NCBI GenBank assembly: GCA_964578975.1 | Contig: CAZOFA010000064.1 | Location: forward strand, 1-13,819 | DNA: 13,819 nt | Direction of reading: 5' to 3' | Source: CAYRUP01 sp964578975 | GTDB taxonomy: Bacteria > Pseudomonadota > Gammaproteobacteria > DSM-16500 | Made by a program: the position numbers and the translations under genes | The notes under the pieces: model-generated | What the model saw: the letters and a program-made list of their open reading frames with translations, nothing else | Told to the model about the DNA's origin: nothing | The model's database searches: none | Part shown: piece after piece, positions 6,198 through 12,384 of the stretch | How the letters are laid out: each line of letters starts with the position of its first letter | Numbering within the stretch: the first letter of the stretch is position 1

Positions 6198-8159
6198 CTA
6201 GCTTACTCTACAAATGGATCCCGATTTAGCAACCTCCTCAATCGTATTAGAAACATACGCAGACGGTATGCATGCATCAGCATATGAGGGCGGCGGCTCT
6301 GGAGCATGAGATTTCTCCGGTGCAGAAGGAACCATTTTTTCATTTACCAGCTGTATCGACAAAATCTTGTCTTGAAGTATTTTAGCCACTTTAAACTGAT
6401 AGATATCAGAACCTGCCGTACTTGATTTTTCTCTAATAAACTCCTTAAATTCTTCCACTTCTAATGGTGTTACCGATGGAAAAAGATTTCTGAAGTTAGC
6501 ATAACGCGCGCTTCTAAAAAATTGTAGATGGGGTTTCTTATTAAAAGCATTAGTATAATTTAAAGAAATTAATTGATGATGGTTAAACGAAGCTTCAATT
6601 GCGATTAAACATGCTGAAAAATCAGCGATACGATTATTAAAATCGTTAGTGTTTTTGAAAGGGTGATCGGGATGAATTGAAGTAAAATATTCAAAACAGT
6701 TAAACAAAAAATTGTGCTTGTTTATTACTGTTTTAAAATCAGCTTCAGAAAAATGATGCTGACGCGGAACTAATTTTCCCAAATTAGTTTGATGACGAAT
6801 TTCATAAAGTTGTCTTGGTCCCAATGCTTCAATAACTCGTTTTAATGTTTCTCTGTTACCAAAACGACAAGCATAATGCAATGCAGTTTCATGCGCATTA
6901 TCTTCAATCTTTGCTATTTTTTTATAAAATTCATTTTCATCATCATTTATATCTTCTGCATTATGTAAAGTAAATATTTTTTTGACTAATGCATCATTGC
7001 CGGTTTTAATTGCATAATGTAATGGTGTGCAACCGTATTTATCTTTTTCCAAAAGTTTTTGTTTGAAAAGTTCTCTAGGAAGAAAATTAAACCAAGCATC
7101 AAATATTTTTGTATTTGTGTCTTGATCTATTGAGTTACGTTGGCAAAGTAAATGTAATGGATTTAATTCTTGTTGATTTTGACAAAACAGTGCTTCGAGC
7201 GGGACATGAGCGTTTTTTTCTTCTCCAGCTTGGTTGGCATGAGGATCATTACCAAAAATTTGGCACATTGCTGCAACCATCGACAACGGTTTTGGGTTGG
7301 ATAAAACAGCGTGAAATGGTGTGTCAACATTTCCATCGGTGAGACGCAGCGCATTTTTTATTAAGTTTTTGCCAAAACATTCTATTTCATAATCCAAATT
7401 CTGCCAGTGAGCCACAATAACATGGATAATTTTTTTGTTTTGTTGATTGTCTGCTTGCAGAAGATTCCATTTATCTTGAACAAGCTTTAGTTGACCGATA
7501 CGATTTAAGAGAGACTTAAAATGACATTTATCGCCAAGTCTTTTTGAATACGCATAAAATAACGGCGTGTTGCCTTTTTTATCTTGAACCAACAGCAATT
7601 TGTTCATCAAATCCGCATCATCACCGACGAATGGATTGAGAATTGCTTGGATCATCGAAAATTGATTTTCTTGAATCAAATCTTTTGCTTGATGAAGTTT
7701 ACGCGCGTTTCGTAATGTTTGATGATGATTCTTAGATTGAGTAACAATGGAGGTAAGACAAACATAGCTTGGATCATCAAAGGTTCTATTGTGTAGATCG
7801 ACATAAAAGTAAGAATTTCCCTCACGCGTCGCAGCAGTCACATCAGATCGGCAAAGAGTATCATCTTTATTATTTGCTTCGGAGCATAAATCATTTTGTA
7901 AAATATAATGCAGTGCATGTTGTTCTGTTTTTTGCAGGATACCAGACACCGCATTTTTTTTTGCAAGAGGTCCATCAAATTTAGCAATCCACGCAGTGAT
8001 TGCGACCGAATCCAATTCCAAAAGATTATATTGGCCTGAGTACACTATACCATACCTATAATTACCCCAACATCTAGGGTCTACTAAAAAATAATATCCA
8101 ATCGGAGAAACACGCGGAGCTTTCATCAACCATTCAATCATATTTTTTTCACGTGGCAT
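6198..8159 (-). CDS. Ankyrin-repeat protein with PPxY motif and CaaX-like C-terminus (candidate effector)
   Basis: This 653-residue protein has an unrecognised N-terminal region (1-180) and degenerate ankyrin repeats at about 192-221 (KKGNTPLFYA), 275-302 (VDTPFHAVL), 330-358 (ELNPLHLLC), 371-400 (KYGCTPLHYAIKTGN) and 422-446 (HETALHYACRFGN). A helical region of unknown type follows (470-605). The proline-rich tail (610-653) contains PPPSY at 622-626, which fits the PPxY ligand of WW domains. The protein ends in Cys-Arg-Val-Ser, which fits a CaaX prenylation box (Cys650; a terminal Ser favours farnesylation). Ankyrin proteins of Legionella and Coxiella are often injected into the host, and Legionella AnkB is farnesylated at a CaaX box. 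There is no signal peptide or membrane helix. The ATG at 8157-8159 follows AGGAGG at 7 nt. The exact role is unknown; effector status is inferred. Confidence 0.88.
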   Translation of the reverse strand: MPREKNMIEWLMKAPRVSPIGYYFLVDPRCWGNYRYGIVYSGQYNLLELDSVAITAWIAKFDGPLAKKNAVSGILQKTEQHALHYILQNDLCSEANNKDDTLCRSDVTAATREGNSYFYVDLHNRTFDDPSYVCLTSIVTQSKNHHQTLRNARKLHQAKDLIQENQFSMIQAILNPFVGDDADLMNKLLLVQDKKGNTPLFYAYSKRLGDKCHFKSLLNRIGQLKLVQDKWNLLQADNQQNKKIIHVIVAHWQNLDYEIECFGKNLIKNALRLTDGNVDTPFHAVLSNPKPLSMVAAMCQIFGNDPHANQAGEEKNAHVPLEALFCQNQQELNPLHLLCQRNSIDQDTNTKIFDAWFNFLPRELFKQKLLEKDKYGCTPLHYAIKTGNDALVKKIFTLHNAEDINDDENEFYKKIAKIEDNAHETALHYACRFGNRETLKRVIEALGPRQLYEIRHQTNLGKLVPRQHHFSEADFKTVINKHNFLFNCFEYFTSIHPDHPFKNTNDFNNRIADFSACLIAIEASFNHHQLISLNYTNAFNKKPHLQFFRSARYANFRNLFPSVTPLEVEEFKEFIREKSSTAGSDIYQFKVAKILQDKILSIQLVNEKMVPSAPEKSHAPEPPPSYADACIPSAYVSNTIEEVAKSGSICRVS

Positions 8160-8166
8160 GGGGTAT

Positions 8167-8172
8167 CCTCCT
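8167..8172 (-). promoter_or_regulatory. Consensus ribosome binding site of the ankyrin gene
   Basis: On the minus strand AGGAGG lies 7 nt before the ATG at 8159. It selects this start over the second Met, six codons further in. Confidence 0.8.
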
Positions 8173-8224
8173 AATTATTTTTTTCTCGATTAATGCATCG
8201 ACCTTCAGAATAACTTAATATTTT

Positions 8225-8254
8225 TGAATATGATAATTACATTTTTGTAATCAA
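8225..8254 (-). promoter_or_regulatory. Weak candidate promoter of the ankyrin gene
   Basis: On the minus strand TTGATT (8249-8254) and TATTCA (8225-8230) are 18 nt apart, each matching four of six consensus bases. Transcription would begin near 8218, giving a leader of about 58 nt. The spacer overlaps an inverted repeat at 8236-8251. Confidence 0.3.
8236..8251. repeat. 6-4-6 inverted repeat in a divergent promoter region
   Basis: ATTACA (8236-8241) and TGTAAT (8246-8251) are separated by TTTT. It lies between two divergent genes, so it is not a terminator. It could be an operator acting on the ankyrin gene, whose best promoter candidate overlaps it. Confidence 0.4.
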
Positions 8255-8300
8255 AAAAATCGACTGCCGTTTTCAGCTAGTGCATGATCAGCAAGCGTGA

Positions 8301-8306
8301 TAATAT
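8301..8306 (+). promoter_or_regulatory. -10 box of the alkylation-repair operon
   Basis: TAATAT lies 9 nt before the ATG at 8316. No -35 match is found 16-18 nt upstream, as in promoters that need an activator such as Ada. Transcription from this box would start at about 8313, so the message would be almost leaderless. No Shine-Dalgarno sequence exists before the ATG. Confidence 0.4.
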
Positions 8307-8315
8307 AGCGCCTCT

Positions 8316-9731
8316 ATGAAAACACTCTATACCAATCAAGAATATTACCGCGCGCATTTAGCGCGTGATCCACGCTTTGATGGCAAATTTTTTGTGGCTG
8401 TCAAAACTACGATGATTTACTGCAGACCGATTTGCCCGGCTAAAAAAGCGCATTTACGCAATCTGAAGTTTTTTATTCTTGCCGCTGAAGCAGAGGATGC
8501 TGGATATCGTCCGTGTTTGCGTTGTCGACCGGAAGCAGCCCCCGGCTCCCCTGCTTGGATTGGCACCTCTTCCACGATTCAACGCGCATTACGCATGATG
8601 GATGTTTTTGCGCTCGAAGGATTATCTGTGAAAGAAATTGCAGAAAAATTAGGAATTGGCGAACGATGGTTACGTGAATTATTTCAGCAACAAGTGGGCG
8701 CCGGTCCGCATTCAATTCTTAACGCGCGTAAACTGGATATTGCAAAAAATTTATTGGATCACTCGGCATTGAGCATTACAGACATTGCATACAATTCAGG
8801 ATTTCAATCGATTCGTCGTTTTAATGATGCATTTAAAGCACGCTATAAAAAATCGCCGACGACGATGCGACAACATAAATCGCATCCGAGCACGAATTTA
8901 CATTTGCAATTCGCTTACCGTCCTCCTTATGCCTGGGAAAACATTTTAAATTATTTTAGTCAGCGCTCAATTGCTGGAACTGAATGCGTCGAAGATAAAA
9001 TTTATCAACGCCTCATTGCATTTGGTGAAACCCGCGGTTGGTTTCAAGCACGCTTAATCCCAGAGAATAAAATTGAATTTGAAATTAAGTTAAATCAACA
9101 TGCAAATTTATTAGAGCTCATCGCACGCTTAAAAAATATGTTTGATCTTGATGCAGATCCAATGGCAATCGAAAACGATCTTAAACGCGATAAAAAATTA
9201 AAACCACATTTAGCAAAGCACCCAGGTTTAAGAGTGATGGGTGCATGGGATGGTTTTGAATTAGCGGTACGCGCCATTGTGGGGCAAAAAATTAGTGTGA
9301 AAGCGGCACGCACGGTGTTGAGTCGAATCGTACAACGCTGCGGCGAAAAACAAACGCTTGATGCTGCTTTGCCGCTTCACCATTTTTTTCCGACGCCAAA
9401 AGCATTACTCGCCACTGATTTATCAAATTTAGGTTTACCCTCGACAAAAATTGCTACTCTCAAACAACTTGCACGCATGCTCTGTGAAAAAAAATTAATT
9501 CTCGATGGCACTGAATGTTATGAGAAAACATGCAAACAAATTCATTCAATCAAAGGAGTTGGTCATTGGACAGTGGAGTATATTGCGATGCGGATGTTGA
9601 AAAATCCTGATGCATTTCCAGAGACGGATCTCGAACTGCAGAAAAAAATCAAACGACTTAAACTGAATCCAACGCTCTGGATTCCCTGGCGCGCTTATGC
9701 CGCTGCCCTACTTTGGACGATAAAAACATGA
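8316..9731 (+). CDS. alkA: Ada-type regulator fused to AlkA DNA-3-methyladenine glycosylase II
   Basis: This 471-residue fusion removes alkylated bases and probably senses methylation damage. Residues 1-75 are the Ada N-terminal zinc domain, with Cys36, Cys40, Cys67 and Cys70 (IYCRPICP, RPCLRCRPE) spaced exactly as E. coli Ada Cys38/42/69/72. The first would accept methyl groups from phosphotriesters. Residues about 82-185 are an AraC-type DNA-binding domain (SVKEIAEKLG, ITDIAYNSGFQSIRRF). Residues about 195-300 are the AlkA N-terminal domain. Residues about 310-470 are the HhH-GPD glycosylase, with hairpin SIKGVGHWTVEY and catalytic Asp438 (AFPETDL, equivalent to E. coli AlkA Asp238). The start fits the family's N-terminus but has no Shine-Dalgarno sequence. 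The stop overlaps the ogt start as ATGA. Such Ada-AlkA fusions are known in many bacteria. It may activate its own operon. Confidence 0.93.
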   Translation: MKTLYTNQEYYRAHLARDPRFDGKFFVAVKTTMIYCRPICPAKKAHLRNLKFFILAAEAEDAGYRPCLRCRPEAAPGSPAWIGTSSTIQRALRMMDVFALEGLSVKEIAEKLGIGERWLRELFQQQVGAGPHSILNARKLDIAKNLLDHSALSITDIAYNSGFQSIRRFNDAFKARYKKSPTTMRQHKSHPSTNLHLQFAYRPPYAWENILNYFSQRSIAGTECVEDKIYQRLIAFGETRGWFQARLIPENKIEFEIKLNQHANLLELIARLKNMFDLDADPMAIENDLKRDKKLKPHLAKHPGLRVMGAWDGFELAVRAIVGQKISVKAARTVLSRIVQRCGEKQTLDAALPLHHFFPTPKALLATDLSNLGLPSTKIATLKQLARMLCEKKLILDGTECYEKTCKQIHSIKGVGHWTVEYIAMRMLKNPDAFPETDLELQKKIKRLKLNPTLWIPWRAYAAALLWTIKT

Positions 9732-10237
9732 AAATTATACCTGAAAATGCGACGTACGATAAAATTGATTCGCCGGTTGGATTATTGACGTTGATCACAT
9801 CACCCAAAGGACTGCATGCAGTGTTATGGGATAATTATTTATATAATACCGATCATCTCATTCTTTCACGCAATGAAAAAACGATTGTGCAAACCAAAAA
9901 ACAATTAGACGAATATTTTTTAGGTAAAAGAACAGTGTTTGATTTGCCGCTTGTGATCAATGGCACTGATTTTCAAATTAAAGCGTGGGAGCAATTGTGT
10001 AAAATACCTTACGGAAGCACAATTTCCTATGGTGAACAGGCAATGCGTATCGGAGATAAAAACAAAGCACGCGCAGTTGGATTAGCCAATGGATTAAACC
10101 CGATTTCAATTATTATTCCTTGTCATCGGGTTATTGGCAGTAATGGGAAACTGGTTGGCTTTGGTGGGGGTCTCGATAAAAAAGCATTTTTATTGAAATT
10201 AGAAAAGCGTTTTCTTGAGCACTATCATCCTTTATAA
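9728..10237 (+). CDS. ogt: Methylated-DNA--protein-cysteine methyltransferase
   Basis: This 169-residue suicide protein transfers the alkyl group from O6-alkylguanine (and O4-alkylthymine) to its own cysteine, Cys132 in IIPCHRVIG. An N-terminal ribonuclease-H-like domain (about 1-80) precedes the DNA-binding domain (about 81-169). That domain holds YGSTISYGEQA, the conserved Arg of NKARAVGLANG, and GKLVGFGGGLDKK. I place the start at the ATG 9728-9730, which overlaps the stop of the preceding glycosylase as ATGA and indicates coupled translation. A TTG at 9713 in the same frame would add five residues but has no support. Together the two genes carry the activities of E. coli Ada plus AlkA, with the methyltransferase as a separate protein. 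Its 3' end overlaps the convergent outer-membrane gene by 13 bp. Confidence 0.95.
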   Translation: MKIIPENATYDKIDSPVGLLTLITSPKGLHAVLWDNYLYNTDHLILSRNEKTIVQTKKQLDEYFLGKRTVFDLPLVINGTDFQIKAWEQLCKIPYGSTISYGEQAMRIGDKNKARAVGLANGLNPISIIIPCHRVIGSNGKLVGFGGGLDKKAFLLKLEKRFLEHYHPL

Positions 10238-10809
10238 GTCACAGCTTTTTCCGGCTCAGGATAACCACCACCAAACAAGAATTTCACACCCGCTAGCAAC
10301 ATGACATCATTCTTTCCGCCCGACATGGTATACACATCTCTTGCATCCACACCCAACGTAATGGATTCTGAAATAAAATACTCCGCACCAATGCCTAAAT
10401 TCACATTCGCTTCATCTCTGGGATCATTCGTGTTACTCACTTTCAATCCAGTGATGCCAACGCCACCTAATGCATACGGTTGAAAATGTCCATGCGCATT
10501 GAAATGATAAACACCGTCTAACAAATAATAAAATCCGTGCGCGCCGGGTTTCATACCCGGATCCGGGTGAGCAATATCCGTATTAATAACACTGACGCCT
10601 GCTTGAACGCCCCATTTTTCATTGAAGTTATAACCTAATTCAATCGTCGGAATTGATGTATTGTCTAATTGTCTTTTATCGGCAAAAAAAACATAACCAT
10701 CCGCTAAACGCAACGTAACAGCACCGGGACGATTATCTGCAAAAACAAACCCGCTACCAGCAAACATCATCAAACCCAAAAAAATTAATGCATTATTTTT
10801 CTTATTCAT
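10225..10809 (-). CDS. Small outer-membrane beta-barrel protein (OmpA-barrel/OMP_b-brl type)
   Basis: This 194-residue protein begins with a clear signal peptide: charged NKKNN, a hydrophobic core, and a probable signal peptidase I site after Ala24 (FVFA/DN). The mature part shows alternating hydrophobic beta strands and Gly/aromatic turns typical of an eight-stranded barrel (IELGYNFNEKWGVQAGV, FQPYALGGVGI, VNLGIGAEYFI, VMLLAGVKFLFGGG). It ends with a short Pro/Glu tail (YPEPEKAVTYKG). In longer OmpA proteins such a stretch would be the linker to the peptidoglycan-binding domain, which is absent here. AAGGAC at 10816-10821 lies 6 nt before the ATG. It is downstream of glpK on the same strand with a 37-nt gap and may be cotranscribed with it. 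The exact role is unknown; a surface or porin-like protein is likely. Confidence 0.85.
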   Translation of the reverse strand: MNKKNNALIFLGLMMFAGSGFVFADNRPGAVTLRLADGYVFFADKRQLDNTSIPTIELGYNFNEKWGVQAGVSVINTDIAHPDPGMKPGAHGFYYLLDGVYHFNAHGHFQPYALGGVGITGLKVSNTNDPRDEANVNLGIGAEYFISESITLGVDARDVYTMSGGKNDVMLLAGVKFLFGGGYPEPEKAVTYKG

Positions 10810-10819
10810 GGAATTGTCC

Positions 10820-10837
10820 TTTTTTTATAAAAAAAAA
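10820..10837. other. T7-AT-A9 tract between glpK and the barrel gene
   Basis: Seven T, then AT, then nine A form an AT-only, nearly self-complementary tract just upstream of the barrel gene's ribosome binding site. It contains TATAAA on the minus strand, a possible -10, with no convincing -35. It is not a GC-stem terminator, so read-through from glpK is plausible. Homopolymers of this length are prone to slippage. Confidence 0.4.
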
Positions 10838-10846
10838 TTTGTAACA

Positions 10847-12319
10847 TTATGCAATCACTTTATGCACGGCAGCAAGCCAATCTTGATAATATTTTTCGCG
10901 CAATGTAGATGATAATTTAGGCTGAGACCTCGCATCGGCTTGCCAGTATTGTGCAATGTCGTCTAATGATTGAAATACACCGACTTGTAATCCGGCTAAA
11001 AAAGCTGCACCCATTGCACTCGTTTCGATGCATTTTGATTTTTCGACAGTGGTATTTAACATATCAGCAAGAAATTGCAATAACCAAGTATTTGCCACCA
11101 TACCGCCATCCACGCGCAATGTCGTGAATTGATGCACACCATCGCGCAGCATCGCCTCTAACAAATCACGGGTTTGATAACACACTGACTCCAATGCTGC
11201 GCGAGCGATGTGACGTGCGTCACTATTGCGTGTCAAACCAAATAGTGCGCCGCGAGCATCAGAATGCCAATAAGGCGCACCCAGACCGGTAAATGCAGGG
11301 ACTAAATATACGCCGCCGTTATCAGGAATCGATTGCGCAAGCTGCTCTGTCTCTTTGGCGGAAGAAATAATTTTAAGAGTATCGCGCAGCCATTTGACGG
11401 TCGCGCCCGCACAAAAAATGCTGCCTTCTAATCCATACGTGACTTGCTTATTCAGACGATACGCCACCGTGGTTAATAATTTATTTTTTGAGCGCACGAC
11501 ATCTGAGCCGGTATTTAATAACATAAAACAACCGGTGCCATAAGTGCTTTTGACCATCCCCGGTTTAAAACACGCCTGCCCGACCGTCGCCGCTTGTTGA
11601 TCGCCAGCCATGCCTGCAATTGAAATTTTTTCACCGAATAATTCTGTCGTGCCAAAATCAGCGCTGCTATCCAATACGGTCGGCAAAATACTTGCTGGAA
11701 TCGAAAATGCATCGAGAATTTCTTGATCCCATTGTTGCGTTAAAATATTAAATAATAATGTGCGTGATGCATTGGTGGCATCCGTGCGATGCGATTGGCC
11801 ATTGGTTAAACGCCACAACAAAAAAGTATCCACCGTGCCAAACGCTAATTCACCGCGTTCTGCTTTTTCTCGTGCGTGCGGAACATTTTCTAATAACCAA
11901 ACAATTTTAGTGGCAGAAAAATAAGGATCTAATAAAAGCCCCGTTTTTTCGGATAATTTGTCACGCATGGGATGCGACCAATCACGGCAAAATTCACTGG
12001 TGCGGCGATCTTGCCACACAATCGCGGGGTAAATGGTCTCACCGGTTTTTCGATCCCAGAGCAATGTTGTTTCACGCTGATTGGAAATACCAATCGCAGC
12101 AATATCACGGGCGGTTACATTCATTTTTTTTAATACTTGCTCGCAACACGTATAGGTATTGGACCAAATTTCTTCGGGATTTTGCTCAACCCAGCCTTTT
12201 TCTGGATAAGATTGCTGTAAATCGATTTGGTGTTGGCTTAAGGGTCTGCCTTCGGTTGAAAATATGATGGCCCGGCTACTAGTCGTGCCCTGATCGATGG
12301 CAAGTAAATATTTTGACAT
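10847..12319 (-). CDS. glpK: Glycerol kinase
   Basis: Glycerol kinase phosphorylates glycerol with ATP to sn-glycerol 3-phosphate, trapping it in the cytosol for GlpD. The 490 residues show the FGGY/ASKHA fold: phosphate loop AIDQGTTSSRA (8-17), glycerol-binding NQRETT (Arg82, Glu83) and WQDRRT, Tyr133 in DPYFSATK, catalytic base Asp240 in GMAGDQQAA, and the ATP-site LRVDGGM. Compared with E. coli GlpK (502), the GGTR loop that binds fructose 1,6-bisphosphate just before the catalytic Asp is missing (only TELFGEKISIAG remains). The C-terminal EIIA-Glc contact sequence is also absent, so those two controls are probably lost. It starts behind a strong ribosome binding site and is divergent from glpD. 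No glycerol facilitator gene lies next to it in the window. Confidence 0.97.
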   Translation of the reverse strand: MSKYLLAIDQGTTSSRAIIFSTEGRPLSQHQIDLQQSYPEKGWVEQNPEEIWSNTYTCCEQVLKKMNVTARDIAAIGISNQRETTLLWDRKTGETIYPAIVWQDRRTSEFCRDWSHPMRDKLSEKTGLLLDPYFSATKIVWLLENVPHAREKAERGELAFGTVDTFLLWRLTNGQSHRTDATNASRTLLFNILTQQWDQEILDAFSIPASILPTVLDSSADFGTTELFGEKISIAGMAGDQQAATVGQACFKPGMVKSTYGTGCFMLLNTGSDVVRSKNKLLTTVAYRLNKQVTYGLEGSIFCAGATVKWLRDTLKIISSAKETEQLAQSIPDNGGVYLVPAFTGLGAPYWHSDARGALFGLTRNSDARHIARAALESVCYQTRDLLEAMLRDGVHQFTTLRVDGGMVANTWLLQFLADMLNTTVEKSKCIETSAMGAAFLAGLQVGVFQSLDDIAQYWQADARSQPKLSSTLREKYYQDWLAAVHKVIA

Positions 12320-12324
12320 CTCGA

Positions 12325-12330
12325 CCTCCT
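12325..12330 (-). promoter_or_regulatory. Consensus ribosome binding site of glpK
   Basis: AAGGAGGT on the minus strand, with its AGGAGG core 5 nt before the ATG, is a near-perfect match to the 16S rRNA tail. It predicts high translation of glycerol kinase. Confidence 0.8.
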
Positions 12331-12384
12331 TATCAGTGCCGTCATGGTATATTAAATTAATGAGTTAATCGAGAATATTTAGGT
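12331..12384. promoter_or_regulatory. Divergent glpK-glpD intergenic region
   Basis: Only 65 bp separate the two start codons, so their promoters must overlap. The strand is very AT-rich around 12348-12370, with TATATT (12348-12353) as a possible -10 and a 5-4-5 dyad ATTAA/TTAAT (12356-12369) as a possible operator. No -35 consensus and no E. coli-type GlpR operator half-sites are seen. Confidence 0.4.

Noticed and set aside
8255..8315. E. coli-type Ada box before the repair operon
   Set aside because: No AAAGCGCA-like match with proper spacing; TAGCGCC next to the -10 is too short a likeness.
9713..9727. TTG start for ogt adding five residues
   Set aside because: No ribosome binding site, rare codon, and the ATGA overlap at 9728 is a standard coupling arrangement.
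12331..12384. GlpR operator between glpK and glpD
   Set aside because: The TGTTCG/CGAACA half-sites of the E. coli consensus are absent.
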